This document shows positions 11,131 through 24,841 of a DNA stretch of 64,000 nucleotides, piece after piece. Under the pieces are notes generated by a model, which saw only the letters and a program-made list of their open reading frames with translations, did not search any database and was not told where the DNA came from. Each line of letters starts with the position of its first letter. Position 1 is the first letter of the stretch. The position numbers and the translations under genes are program-made. Source of the stretch: Cavia porcellus (lineage: Eukaryota; Chordata; Mammalia; Rodentia; Caviidae); the NCBI RefSeq assembly GCF_034190915.1, contig NW_026947489.1, positions 54,746,001 to 54,810,000 of the forward strand, written 5' to 3'.

Positions 11131-14100
11131 GACCAAACTGGTCTGAAGACCCCTATTTGATCCCTCTGTGTGCTCTGATGGGAAATAGGACATTTGTAAG
11201 ACATCACAGTCCTGCAGATTTTCTGTTGCCCTTCACATCTCATACTTCTTTATAGTAGATCCTGTTTTCAGGGCTAGGTGATGTCAACCAAGGACTGTTG
11301 AAAAACAAGGACAGGAGACATCATTGATGGATCTCATCAGCTTGTCTTTAGAAATGAGGGGTCCCGGCTGAGGGGTCCTTCCTGAGGCTCTGCTCACAGA
11401 TTGTGATGAATCCTCCATTCTGAGGCAGAATCAAATTGCAGACAACAAGCAATCTTGATACCTTTAGTTTTATTTTCTCTATTTTGTTCCTCTCTTCTGT
11501 TAGACTACAGTTAGTTTTCATCACTTTAGTTTGCTCTAGAGGCTTAAGAAAGAAACACAGTGTGGCACCTCAGGAGTGGAAGGCATATTTTAGGCACCTG
11601 GAGAACAGAGTGGACAATGAGAAGGCAGCTCACCTTGGTGCTCCTGGTCTTGGGATTCAGTTCCTTCCTTCCCTGATTGATGTCCTGACATGTGGGCTCC
11701 TCCTTCCAGTCCCCAGGAAGGCTCACACCGTTATCACTGTCCTGTTCATTACATGAGACATACAAAGCTTCAGGACAAATGAGATGAACTTGTTTTAAAA
11801 CGATTTTCTTGCATTTTTGAATATTCTGCAAACACTTTTCTTCAACCTCCTAAAGCCCTTTAGAGGAGAAGAACTATCAGACTGAAATCAAGATTGAATT
11901 TTCAATCTGCACAAAAAATACACTCTTTTCTTTGTATTTCACATGTATAGATTATTAGTGTACTTAAATGACTTGCGCTGAAAATAAATTCACCCTATGC
12001 ATCTTATCTTTTGGGACACACTACAGATATCAAATCCTTTCATTCAGATGGACTGTTCTTATTGTCACCTAGTTTGAACAAAATATAGCCTTAAATATTA
12101 CCTTGTCCAACCTTTGGTAGTTGTTTAAAGTGTGAATTGCAATCTTTCAAATACGCAACTCAAGGCTCACTCCATGGTCCTGCTCTCAGGTTTCCACAGA
12201 ACTTGGCAAGGACTCAGGACTGGCTGCTTTTTACAAACATCCATAAGGAATCGTGTCAGCTGCAATGGAGAAAACCTGCCTCTAGTTTATGGCATGATGG
12301 TCTCTCACATAGGAATTTAAGGTGCTAGTCCTTCGTGTGAGAGAAGGTTAGAGAGGATATAAGGGCTAGTCTGATTGATCGGAATAAAATGGAGCATATA
12401 ATGGCCCATTCTACAGCCAAAATATGTTGGTTTGATAGTATTTTTAATTCCTTTGCTACGATGGCCTCTGGACAGTGTAAAGTGAATTTCAGCCTCCCTT
12501 TCTGATTCATTTCTCACATTCCCATTTGCTACTTTCCAAGTTGAATAATTTGTAGAACAGCTGATGCCATGAACAGAGTGGTTGAAGCAGCCACTTCTGC
12601 AGATTACAATATTCCTCGTGTGCCAGAAAGGGAAAGGAGACAACTTAATAAAAATCTTTAATTTGTTGTTTTAAGGAGCTAATGTTTGCTGTAATTGGAT
12701 TTTTCTTGCTCCTTCATGGCAACATTCAATTTTAAATATCCAGTCAGTCATTCTTAACTAAGACTGAATTATACTGGAACTTCTGTAGAAGTACTTGTGA
12801 CATCTGTTTGAATACAAAGTATATTCATTATAGTCATCGCAATTAAAATGAATATCAAATGAGTTTGTAATAGCTATGCACTTAAAATGTTATTCTTTAT
12901 TTTAAGAGCCTTACCCTCCATAGTTAGTTTGGGTTTCTATTGTTTCTCAGACAGTAAAGACAAAACGTGAATATGCATATGGCTCTCATTTTTATTTTGA
13001 TAGATGTTTATTTGTACCATTAGCTAGCAAATGTAGAATTACTCATTATTGGTTTCTGAGAGCTTTTACAAGGATTGTAATATATGGCTTGCAATGTTTT
13101 CTCTATTACTATTATAAATTTTAAAAATGGAATTGATTTTAAAACGATTTTGCCATTTATCAATATAGCTAGTCTTTCAACATGATTATTAAATCAATCA
13201 CTCTTAATCAACTTTATAAAACACATAGAAACTACATAAACCCAAGTCATTTCATTTGGCATAGAAGAGGCTCTTTAAAATAAATTATATCAATTTGGGA
13301 ATGATTAAATCAGTTCTAAGCACATTGAAGAGACTACGTTAACATGCTTTATATTCCTGTCCCAGAGCCACGAACGGAATAGCTGAACCCATGAAACACA
13401 AAAATCATTAAACAATGAGATATACATTTGAAAGGAGACCCTTAAGCACCTGAATTTGACAAATCTGACAATGAGAGAAAGTTATGTTGGATTCCACGTG
13501 AGTGAAGTCTTAGCAATCCAAATGCTTTAGCTGACCAACTGTTTCCCTGTATTTGAGCAAAACATATTAGCCTAGTTTTAGAGTGCTTATTTGCATATCT
13601 TGAAATGTATCTTACAAATCACAGACTTTCTAATTAACAACCCCCTGATGAAGTATCTTGTACCCTTCCCATATGAATATTTATTTTATTGCAGAAATAT
13701 CAAGGTATTGGGGTTCGTCTTTTTCTGACTATTTTGCAAAGATGTTTTGTTGGTTTCCAGAATTTCATTTCTTTTAATTCCTCAATGTAGTCTAGCTCTC
13801 ATAAGTCATATGTTATTGCTTTTTTTAGAAAGAAGATATATAAATTATCCTTCCTTTTGAGTAGTTTACTATTAGATTTTGTATCCATTGAGAAGGAGTT
13901 ATGTTCCCAATTTTAACCGGAAAAGTAAGCTGTATGAAATTCAATATACTTTGATGTTAGTGAACTGTGATTTAGTGACATCCAAAGGAGAGGAAAATAT
14001 GACTCTGGTATTGTGCCTTATAACCTATTTTAAGCAAAAGCTTTTAGACTCTGGTGCAGTTATCAAGCAAATGAACTTTCTAAGTTTGTGCTGTGTATTC

Positions 14101-15299
14101 TAAGAAACCATGCTGTTTAAATCTTATGACAACTTAAATAAAAATTTTACCTGATTCCAATTAAAGATTGTTTTCAGCAGATGAAATTTATTATGACTAA
14201 ACAGCATTTAATCAAAATATAATCACTTACCTCATTAATTACAGGGTCCAATCCTTGTGTAAGATTGGAAGGTGTAATTAAATGAACCAGACAAGAGACT
14301 AATAACTAAAGAATAAAATTAAGAAATTAAACCCAGTAGTATTCCTCACCCTTGGAGCTAGAATCTACGTTGCAAACACTGTGGGTGAAAAAGATGTAAT
14401 GGTAGTGAGGGGAAACACAGGCTATTTCCACAACGTGGATAGGAACCAATGAAATTCTCAACTGAGAAAATGGGAAGAACAACAAACACTGACTTTTTCC
14501 CTATGCACCAAGAAATGTGATACAAAATATAAGATGAGGATCCTACAGCTGAGGAAAACATGGAAGAGAAGATCAGTGAATCAGAGAGATCACTTGTTCA
14601 CTGATACTTAGATGGAAGACAAGAAGCACAGAACTTACTAGCAAGGGAATATGTGAAGTCCAAAGCCTGGAGTACCAGGTGTCTGATCAAGAGTTCCGAG
14701 GTGATTCCAGAGTCTCTCTGGGTTTCATAATTGAGGGTTTCATTAAAAAAAGAAAAAAGGAATGACTTCAAGAGGAGCATTCTGGATGTTGTATGGAGAA
14801 TTGAGTGAGGAAGGAAAATTCTGGAAGGTTGGCAGTTGTTTAGCTTTAATGTGTGAAGGGACTGTCCTGAGATGCAGGTGTCCATGTGTATCCATGATGA
14901 CCCACAGGACAAAATCCTTTTAACTGACAACAAACATTTAATGAATTAAATTGTTTACTTCACTGAAATTTAAATGTATGCAACAACTAAAATAAAATTA
15001 AAGAATCAAAGAGTGTCACAATGCACAATGCACGATGCAGTCTATTCTAGTATTTAGACTAAAAACACAGAGGACACACAGGCCAGACTGACAAGTCTTA
15101 GTGAAGAAACCAATGCGTATTATTTTCTCACGCAATCCTTCTGTCCTTTCCTTCAACTTCCAAGCCTTTTTACCTTTATAACACTTGCATGATAACTGTG
15201 GCGGGGTGGAGACAGCTCTGGAGATTAAACATGCACATCAGGAAGAAACACATCACATGTGCCCACACATTATGAACCAAAGTAGTGTTTTTCCATGCC

Positions 15300-15695
15300 T
15301 GTATGAGTGAATTTCCGGTTGCTGGAAAAGGATACGAACACCAGTAAATTAAAGGAGAGAAGTTTATATTGACTCACGCAGTTCCAGTGGGTTTACTCCA
15401 TGGTCAGTTGGTGTTAAGAAAAAATGGCATGGGGGAAAGGAAGGGCAAAAGATAGATGCAAAATCTGTGACACACAGGGAGCAGAGAGAGAAAAGAGGAG
15501 AAAAATCAGGGACAAGAATGCATCCTTCAGTGATTTATCTTCAATCAGGCTACTTCCTAACATACAGTTAGCTACAAACTCATCAATGGGTTGTTTTTCT
15601 GATGAGAATAATACCCATGAACCAACCACCTTTCAAAAGCCTTACCTCTGAACACACGGGATTTTGAAAGGACATTTTAAATCTAAATAGTAACA
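15300..15695 (-). mobile_element. MaLR-type LTR, antisense, 5-bp TSD
   Basis: A 396-bp unit bounded by ATGCC at 15295-15299 and ATGCC at 15696-15700, a perfect 5-bp target-site duplication. Read on the minus strand it begins TGTTACTATTTAGATTT and carries the MaLR-like order seen in its relatives at 19030 and 46205. On + it shows 'ggagagaagtttatattgac', the antisense of the LTR's 3' region. A 75-codon frame inside is not a gene. Confidence 0.75.
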
Positions 15696-15823
15696 ATGCC
15701 TAACTCTATAGCGGTGTAAAATACAATCCTCTCATGTATCTAGGACCAAAGATAAAGGCCTACCTTTGTGAATATTGCACAAGAGGATGACGCTAACTAA
15801 TACAATTAGAAATTGATGATCAG

Positions 15824-15915
15824 TGTTATGGTTTGTGTTTAGATATTCCTCCAAAGCTTTGAGAAAATAGATAAAAAGACAAGGCCATTATTGCCATTAA
15901 ATCTCTTAACTGTTA
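15824..15915 (+). mobile_element. truncated MaLR-type LTR 5' end, sense
   Basis: TGTTATGGTTTGTGTTTAGA followed by 'tattcctccaaagctttgag' is a typical MaLR LTR 5' end. Similarity stops near 15915, where a different, more GC-rich segment begins. Length and break point are approximate. Confidence 0.6.
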
Positions 15916-15929
15916 GATTATTCTGGTGC

Positions 15930-16235
15930 AATTGAGAAGCAAAAGTACGAAATGAGCAGGTTTATTGAGTTGAGGATGTGGACATCATGGCAGCTGGGCT
16001 GTCTCCTTGGACTGGAATGTGGGGTATGGGACATATATAACCTTTGACCAGGGGTGATGCTTAGGGTGGGCATTGATGACACCTGATTGGAACTCTCCTC
16101 GTGTGCAAACAGGAAGGGGAGTGGCAATTAGGGCTGAAGAAGAAGCAGGAAGTGGTAAGCAGTCCCGCTTTGGCCTTCCACCATGTTAGACCACCGCCAT
16201 AACCGTACAGTAATTTATACTAGGGCAAAGCTCTT
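15930..16235 (-). mobile_element. unclassified LTR-like block
   Basis: A GC-richer block directly after the truncated LTR. It carries 'caggtttattgagttgagg', the kind of antisense polyadenylation-side sequence seen in minus-strand LTRs, and 'ccttccaccatgttagacc' near its end. Family and ends are not determined. Confidence 0.3.
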
Positions 16236-16582
16236 TCATTAACCAATGTCATTCTTTTACAGTTTATCTTAATTTGCAAAGTTGGAGAGTCAGTTTCTGC
16301 TATGTCTGTTTTGCACAACAGATCTCAAACAGCCTGAATGCCACTTCACTAGAAATGAGAAAACTGAGGCTGAAACTCAACTTTCTTTACAGCAGAAAAG
16401 AAAGTATGAACTTGTAGAAACAGCACTAACCCCTGTATCTCTTCATCTGCCATGAAACATGATTATCCTTCATTTCCTTCATCTGAAGTGCATGACTAGA
16501 AGTGTGATTTCTGAGAAAACTTTGGGCACATCCAATATTTCTGGTTGGTAAATAAACAGTAAGGTAATGTTCATTTAGAGTA

Positions 16583-16618
16583 ATTGTTTCTCAGCCTTTT
16601 GGTAAGCTCAGGGGTCTT
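16583..16618 (+). other. U2 snRNA-like 5' fragment (weak)
   Basis: ATTGTTTCTCAGCCTTTTGG then TAAGCTCA resembles the first ~30 nt of U2 snRNA (ATCGCTTCTCGGCCTTTTGG CTAAGATCA). Only the 5' end matches, as in truncated snRNA retropseudogenes. A hAT-type DNA transposon end (ttctcaacctttt) is a real alternative. Confidence 0.25.
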
Positions 16619-17784
16619 AAGGATAGCTTGACTTGTATTGACAGTGAGTTATTGTTTTTTCAAGCTGCAGATTTGTCAAGCTGAGAGGTGAGCCTTTAAA
16701 GATCTCTGGCCCTTTATATTGTGCTGAGGGATGTGTGTGTGTGTGTGTTTTTTTTTCTTACACTTTATTTTGAAAGAGCCAGTGACTTCAAATGAAAGTA
16801 GCTGTTTTCTTAATAAGGAAAATAGGAATGTATGGGAGTTTTACAATGTTGCCCTGTCACTCTGTGAAGCCAGGAATACTATTTTCTAATGTCTTCTTGG
16901 TCCAAATAAATACTGCTTTAAGCTAAGAAATATAAAGAAAAATGAAAGTGTAAAACAAGCCTGAGAATTATAGAGTTTGCATTTCTTTTTCCCTTAGTTA
17001 TCTTGTAGTATGTTTCCTCAAGTTTCAGACAGAGTTGAACACTATTATTAATCTTTCCTAAACCAAAATTAGGTATAAAAATTATAGCCCCATATAAATT
17101 ATATTAAAGATAAATATTCTTTGAACATTATTATACCTTAATAAAGAGATTTCTAGTTTCTGAGAAGCATGATTTTACAGAGTTGGATTTCAAATAGTTA
17201 AACCTCAATATATTACAAAGCATAAAGTTGAAGTTTTTAAATCTGCAATTTAAAATGCTAAAAAAAATCTACGGTTTAGTCACATAAAAAATTGTGCAAA
17301 TGAAGAAATGACTTATCCAATTTCAAACACTAAAAAATATTTTTACTATTTTCTCAAAATTCCATATTCTTCACTTATTTTTCCACTTTAGAAATAAAAA
17401 GGCATTGTTAAATATTGGATGGATAAAACAAAATATACTTTAAGTTTCTAAAATGATAATAGTAATATGTAAGAGAAAATATTTACAAAACAATTGCTGA
17501 TGTCTATATTATATTCTTTGATTTCTCTTTTAGGTTTTTTATTTCTGTGTACGTTGTCACAGTAAAAAACATAACTGGATTCAAATTCATACCACAGTCT
17601 CTTCTACCTAACATCAAACTGTAAATATTTTTAGTTTCATGTAACTCTTAAAACCACCCATTTTCATGACATCATAAAATAAAGAAAATATTAATTTTCA
17701 CATTTAATGAAGTATGTTTTAAAACATCTCCTAAACAAGATACTGAGAGAGTTGTACTACAAAATCCTTTGGTAGTATCTATAG

Positions 17785-17880
17785 CATTATTACAAATTGG
17801 TCAATTATTCATTCACCAAATATTTAATACTGCGCTAGATGCTATGAGAATGTAATGAGCTCATAAACAAATTTAAGTGA
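17785..17880 (-). repeat. possible L2/MIR-like fragment
   Basis: 'ttattcattcaccaaatat' followed by 'ttaatactgcgctagatgct' is the antisense-type L2/MIR terminal pattern (attcaacaaatatttattga ... gtgctaggtgct). It is short and diverged. Confidence 0.35.
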
Positions 17881-18059
17881 TGTTTTTCTTAAAATGTAGA
17901 CTGAAAATTTTAAATAATGACAAAATCATTGACATTTGACTTATAAATACTGGCAGAATCATTTCTTTTACAGCATAAATTATTATAACTCATAGTAATT
18001 TCTGAAACTTTGTGTATGCATATTCTTCACTGATTAATCCTTCCCCTTCTGTTTGCAGA

Positions 18060-18410
18060 GGTTATACCTGAGGCAAAGATCAAGAATGGTTTAGGAAGGT
18101 TTTGGAATGGGAAAAGACAGGGTACAGAGTTCTCTCACAAAGTGTTATGAGTTCAAATTCATATAGTCCCAGAACCGGTAAAAGATACATTCTAAATTAT
18201 TGTGAGGAGTTGGCTTATTTGACAGTGGACCTGACTCAAAATGAGGACCTTTGTCCAGAAAGGCAGCTGGGACTCCTAGCCATGTTAGCACTGCTGTCCC
18301 TGGGTGGAATTTGTTCTTTGTCGAAGTCTCAGTTGTTTCCAAAGGCCAGCTGAAGCAGACCCATCCAGACAAGCAAGAATAATCTCCCATTTAAAATAAA
18401 CTGATCATAA
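18060..18410. repeat. unclassified interspersed repeat-like segment
   Basis: The segment from 'gaggttatacctgaggcaaag' to 'cccatttaaaataaactg' has the denser composition of an old retroelement. Overlapping frames on both strands (83 and 81 codons) give no recognisable protein. An unannotated exon cannot be excluded, but no convincing donor and homology pair is seen. Confidence 0.25.
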
Positions 18411-19029
18411 ACTTTAGTTACATTAGAATCTGAATTTGTTTGGTGGAATAAGTGGACAACAGGGACCCACTGGCATATCAAACTGATCATTCCAGCCAGC
18501 AGACTACTGAGAAATTCATTGCTTAGAATAGCAGTGGTTTATTTCCTCAGTCAAAGGTTACATTCTTCTCTATGGCAGGCAGAGATCCACCCATTGAGTA
18601 TTAAAGAATTTTCCATTCTTACATCTTTCCATGTCTAATGAAAATATATGTAGATTGCACATCAAATTGCCAAACACAATATCATTTCGTAGATGGTAAC
18701 CATGATTTGAATGAATGCAGTAGACTGTACTGAGAAAGCGAAGTCAAAAGAGAGACTTTTTCTTGGTTTGGTCAAGAAAAAGTGTGGTTGGCTCTGTTTC
18801 ACATTATCTCCAAATGTCCTTGTGCATAGAGGTGTGGCACTGACTCCATAATTTTCTCACAGATCTGCCTAGAAGAAAGCATCACCATCAAGGCAAATAA
18901 GCATGCCTTTGTATTCACATCCTTAAGAAAGCAAGGGTGTACCTCTATCACCCAACCAGCATTACTGTGCACTGTTTATCTCCTAAATCTGATATTCAAA
19001 CCCAATTCTATTGCTATGCAAATGAAAGG

Positions 19030-19405
19030 TGTCTCAGCTGCTTTGTCATTACTGAGACAAAATACTGGACTCCCAAGTTAAAGGAGGCAAGGGTTATTTA
19101 GCTCACAGTTGGTAGAGATTTCAGTCCAAAATTGACTGCTCCAAAACAGGGTGGCTTAGCAGAAAAGAACAGTTCATGGCAGGGGGAAGGTAGCGAAGAA
19201 ACCAGGGAGGACCACAGCTCTTTCTATCCTTTCTATCTCATTCAAGCTACTAGGGCCAGGAGCACTCACACCCTTAATCCTAGTGCTCTTGATCCCAACA
19301 TTGTGCCATAAATCGATCACACACTCTAGATTCAGTCACCTCTGAAAAAGCTTCACCCGTGACTGCGTGAGGCTTCGAGGGGACATTCAGACACAAACCA
19401 CAACA
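19030..19405 (-). mobile_element. MaLR-type LTR, antisense
   Basis: On the minus strand it starts TGTTGTGGTTTGTGTCTGAA and runs 376 bp. It is clearly related to the copy at 46205: both share 'cacacactcta', 'ccacctctgaaa'/'tcacctctgaaa' and a 'cttgatcc.aacattg' block. Flanks are AAAGG (19025-19029) and AAAAG (19406-19410), a 4/5 target-site duplication. Confidence 0.75.
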
Positions 19406-20080
19406 AAAAGTAATGTTAAAAAAGCTTACAGTAACAAGTTGAAGGACATTATTTCCATAAAGTGCCTATACCCAACTTTTATTTCAGAGACTATGTTTCC
19501 TAAGATATTGTTTTCCAACCAGATTCTGGATTCTATTTATGGTTTATGATTACTATTTTCCTAGACCACTGTCTGAATAAATAAATAAATGACACACTGC
19601 ATAATACTATAGAGTATAGCAACTGGGACTGCCACAGAAACTGTGACCCCAAGCCTTGGTGTTAGATTTTCTTGAGTAACATGCTCAGTCTTGTTGTTGT
19701 TGTTGTTTGGTTCTAGAATTTTGGCTAAATACATTGGTCCCTATATAGTGGAATAAATAATGGTTAAAACACTTTTGGAAAAAAATAGATTATGATATAA
19801 CTAAAGGAAATGGCATTGGTATTTATTAAATGTTTACTCAGAAATTTATATATATACATATATTTTATATATTTATTTATAGAGAGAGTCATTCAATTCA
19901 CGTTGAAATGGACTCACATGTCGCTATTTCCATTATACATCCGAACAAATATGATTTCAACAGGGTTAACTAATTCAACCAATGGAAAAAGGAAAATACC
20001 AAGCTAAGAGTCCAGACAATATTAAAATCCATGTTGATGCACACTGAGTCTCATATATTCTCTATGTAAACATTAAAAAT

Positions 20081-20165
20081 AAGGAAGGGAGGGAGAAAGA
20101 AAAAGAGAGAGAGGAAGAGAAAGAGGCAGTGAGGGAGGGACTGAGAGAAAGAGAGAGGAAGAGGT
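20081..20165. repeat. GA-rich low-complexity tract
   Basis: About 85 bp that are nearly all purine on the + strand (GGAAGGGAGGGAGAAAGAAA and GAGAGAGGAAGAG units), broken by a few pyrimidines. Such tracts can form intramolecular triplexes. Confidence 0.9.
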
Positions 20166-21607
20166 AAAAATGAGGCCACTCCATAGAGTTTTAGTCTCTT
20201 ATGGTGTGGAACATTAATATGTGCCTTAGCATAATTAAGAAATGAAAGCTGGAGCATCTTTTTTGAATGATAGGTTGCACGAGACACTCGTAAGTGCTGG
20301 AAAATCTTCTCTCTGAACCCTTACTTCTGGCTTGTTCCCCAACATTCTCTATTTAGCCCTGATAAAAACATTAAAAAAACAGAGTTCAGATGACAATTTA
20401 TTTGAAACCATATTGAAAAACAAGGAATAAAAACACATGCCTTTCTTTCTACAGGGCTTTTAACTTTCATATTTTTATAACACGGTATTTCAAATAGAAC
20501 ATGCAAATTGCATATTGATGAAATTGAAAAACGTTGCAAAAGGTTATCCCTTTCATTTCAAATACAAAATATGAAAACAAAATGTTGCTATTTTTTTCTT
20601 TTTAAAAATCTTTTCAGAAGAAGCTCTCCTACTGAAGCCTAACACAAGTGACACATCCAGTACTGCACTCCTGTCTTATTGATTTGCTGTTGACAGTTTT
20701 TGTAGAGCTCCTGTTAGAATGAGCAAGGTCAAACAGTCTCAGGTGGGGCGGGAGCAGCACCCAAGGGCCAGGCAGCGGGACACTGAGAGAGACATAAATT
20801 TGACCTTCAGAGATAGAAAGGATTTTTATTCTAGCAACAGGGATGCCCCTAGGACATATACCCCAGCAGATCTGTCCAGCAACACTATTGATTACAGTGA
20901 GTATTTCACAGTTTTTACACAATCGTATTCCTGTAGCTGGCACAAATGTTAAATTGATTAATCTTTCTTTTCAAAAGGAAGCCATTGTAGCCGACGTAGA
21001 AACCAGTTTCATTTTTTTTTCTGTTTCAAAACATCCGAATGGCATGATAATCAAAGCAACAAGATTAAGAGGATCGACACAACTGTGAGATATTCAAGTC
21101 TACAAAAAGAAGTTTAAAACCTAATCAAGAACTGACAAAGATTTCAGCTCTGTTAACCAGAGTGATGAGTTTGAATGAAGAAAGCTGTCAAAGTAATTAA
21201 TAAGGTTGTAACGCAAAAGTAGGAAATGTTAGCGGACTATTATCAACCAAGGCAATGAAGAATTTTGTGTTTCCTAAAGGATAGGCATTGCATAGAATGT
21301 CAGACATTTCACAGATGACTTGAATTTTGTAATAAGTAGGCATATATTGTTCAAAGTAAAAAAAAAAAAGACACCAAAAATGATGATTAATATAGTGGAT
21401 GAAATAAAAACATGTTTGGCTTTGGCATTTTTAAAAGAATTTTTCAGATATGGGTATTGCCAATATCTGAAATATACTCTAAAACTGGTAATGAAATTAT
21501 AAGACAATCAATAGCAATAACTTATTTTCTCCATTTTCCCTGGGTAATTTATTATTCTTTTTCCAATCTGAAAACACATCAGATTTTTCAGGTTAAGCAT
21601 ATCATTC

Positions 21608-21660
21608 ATCATCTATATCTGTATCTGTATCTATGTATCTGTATTTTATCTGTATCATAT
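21608..21660. repeat. (CTGTAT)n imperfect microsatellite
   Basis: Imperfect units of TATCTG/TATCTA. A second TATC-rich stretch follows 120 bp downstream. Confidence 0.85.
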
Positions 21661-21771
21661 TTATAACTATAAATCTATATCTGTGTGTATGCATATGTGA
21701 GAGAGAACAAGTATCTGTAGGAATATACAACAATGTATCTGATTCTGTGTGGGAACATAATACATCTATAT

Positions 21772-21822
21772 GTGTTTATATATCATACCATATCATGTCA
21801 TATCATATCATATCATATATGT
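21772..21822. repeat. (ATATC)n pentanucleotide repeat
   Basis: Units of ATATC with one ATACC and one ATGTC variant (around 21780-21815), ending in TATATGTGTGT. Confidence 0.85.
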
Positions 21823-24800
21823 GTGTATGTATTACTGCACTCTTCATAATTGCCAAAACGCCCACCCAAGCAGGACTCTTCTACTTGAACTGCCCCTGAC
21901 GTAGAAGTTATTCAGTTCTAATGGGCTTCCGTACTATATGGAGTAGACTTTGAAGCAAAATTTTAATTGAATCAAATTACTTATGCAAAGTAGGTATTTG
22001 TTATTAAATTTAAAAACAGCATTCATGGGGAAAACAATCAGGCTGGAGTTACTGAAAAATTTATTGTAAGTTACGAAGTTGTTCACTCCAAGTAATTTTG
22101 AGATAAAAAAAAAGAAACAGAACAGGCATAATAAATAAAATTAAAATGCAGTACAATATTATACAGCTTAAAGCAGAGTATTTTATCATGAACAGATGCA
22201 TATTTAGGAAGAGGCTGGATTTTTTTCAAGTATGGCAGATAAAGATCTAAGGTGACACAGATTAGTTTGTAACTAAAACAAGAATATTCTAAAAATTTAT
22301 AATCATTGTTTCTAAAGAACCATTCAGCACTGCTGCTATCCCATTTTGAGCATCACCTCCAGACAGGGATGATATCCCTCAAGTAAAATATATATAATAT
22401 GTGAAGGCATGGTTCAGGGAAAGAAAAAAATGAAATATCTGAAGAAAAGAAATATAATTGAGGTTATGTTTGTAGGAGAAAGGTCTGTAGAAAAGAAGTC
22501 CTTGAAAAAAATAAAAATAATGTTCAACTGTCTTAGAAATTTCATTTTTAATGAGAAAGTAGAAAAAAGCCAAAGACATTGGGCTTCACTTATATTAGAA
22601 AGGATTTAGCAAAGATTTTTATCTGTGGTTTCATCTTAGGATAGTCTAGATGAAATGCTTGCCCATGCATAGGATTTTGAAGTTTCAGAAAGAAAATGAA
22701 ACCTGGTTTATAACATCAGATTCTGGTAGATGAAATTACATCACATGGAGAAGTTTCAAATGCTGTCTCTCGAGAGAGATCTGACATGCCTTAAATAAGT
22801 TTCATGTGATTCAAAGTCAGAATCTTTCCATGGAACTCGATTTACCAGCACACTGTAGTTGGAGTTCAGACATAATCAAAGTCTCTAAGATTGTGATCTA
22901 CAATCAAATGTCATTAAGTTAATTTAAAATAAGAAAATTAACTGCTGAGGAGAAAGGAATACCCTGGATAGGCCTGGTACAGGGACATTCAGTTTACAAA
23001 CCCCACGCCACTGTGTTAATTTGTAACGAAGAAATGTAACCCTGAGGAGGCTGGTTACTTCAGATGTCTACACCACAAGTGTCACCCCATAGGCCTCCCA
23101 CATGAAAAGCCACAGTAGAATCAGGTGCTTGCTGTTTAAGGTGGAACTGAAACACAAGGAGTAACGTAGATGATTCAGGAGTCCAAGCTTGTAGACTTCT
23201 TTAGGCCACAGTTACAACTGGGCAGACACAGTGCTGACCTGGTTCAATCTCCTTTCTGCCTCACCTTCATTTGTCTCCCCAGCATTCTTTTCTGTCCTTT
23301 TCCTTAGCTCTGTCCTGTTCTATTCAGGCTACTGTGGGGAGTTGCTGCCCTGGATCCACCTAGTCTCTCTGTGATCATTTTGTTCTAATCTCCCATCCAG
23401 TGTTAATGTTTCAGTTTGAACAACAGACGAAAATCGTATTTTCTAAACTCATCAAGGAAGCCTCCTGGAGTCCAGCACTGACAATGAAGGACAACAGAGA
23501 AGATTCCTTAAATTTCTTTCCAATTCTACATTTTTGCAGGAAAAAATAATGACATTTCTTGCATACAGATAATGAAGGAAAAACAAAGATAATGAAAATT
23601 GGACCAGACTAGAAAGTTGTGGCCTACGTGGAACAAAATTCTTAATCCATTTTTTGAGAAAAGGAAAAAAAATGACAATGACTGAGATGTTTACATTTTT
23701 TGCTAGCAAACTTGAATTTTGGTTCCCCATGGGGACCAACTGGGATATGCAGATAAAGCCCTTTATTCCTTAGGAGCTTTTATAGATATTTTGCTCATTT
23801 TCTTCTTGTTAGAGCTTCCAATTTAAAACTGACTGTGAAAATGAAAAAACACTTGCTCAGCGAAAAAATCTTATGACATGTTAAACCATCTACTCCCTGA
23901 AAGCTTTTGAGATAATAAATATTGCCAACATACAGAAAACCACTGGAGTGAATAAACCTTATTCCCTGTCTGTGCATTATTGTGAAAAATGCTAGAAATG
24001 AGTCCTGTATCTGTTGCATGGAACTTTATTAGAAAATAATCACCTGATATTTCTAAAGAAGAAGGCAGAACAAATGATGAGTACTGCGATTAATTCATAG
24101 CCAGACATATTAATTTGTTTAAGATTGACCATCGACCTATCCCTGAGAAGTAGAAAGAGACAACAGCCTGTATTTTATTCTAAAGAACTCCTGGAACCTA
24201 CCAGGAAGATACCTAATGAAGTGATATAGTATAAAACATCACTTGTGCTAAATTTACAAAATGGCTTTTTTTCACTAAGAGATTGCATTGAAAATTACAA
24301 AGAAACTGAAATGAGGTGGAAAACAAAATAGCAAAATACAAACATGTTCTCAGTGTTTGCAAATATTAATGATTCTTGTCTTCTGATTCATTAGTTTTCC
24401 CAAGAGTCTACCTGGATGTCCTCAGAATGGAAAATGATGCTTAATTAATTAATACAATGAGATTTATATTTATTTACAGCTACCCTACTTACATAAAAAT
24501 GCTCAGATCTATTTGTTAGCCATGCAAATAAGCAGTGATAAGAGATCTGCTATGTGGCTCACTTCCAGGCAAACGCTAGTAACAGCTTATATAAAAACCA
24601 TTGTGGTACAGAAGGTTAGACCTTAACAAGATTGTTCAAAACAATCTCTCTTTTCATTTCCTCAAAGTAAATTCTTCAATTTACTTTCTTTTCCAATTTA
24701 CTCATTTTTCCTTTTCATGCAGAATTGTCTCTTCTGTTAGCAGTTTTCTGACCAACTCCACTCAACCAACAACAACAAAAAAAAAATCCTGATGATTTGA

Positions 24801-24841
24801 CTTTTAATTCACCATTAGCCAAGGGTTTAAATATCTTCCTC

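Noticed and set aside
11617..11676. ATG followed by a signal-peptide-like 19-residue frame (MRRQLTLVLLVLGFSSFLP) then stop
   Set aside because: The frame ends after 19 codons, no mature peptide or donor site follows convincingly, and I recognise no homologue. A hydrophobic run of this size can arise by chance.
18102..18390. Possible extra exon (83- and 81-codon frames on opposite strands)
   Set aside because: No convincing donor site or homology to Caspr2 or another protein; the sequence looks like an old retroelement.
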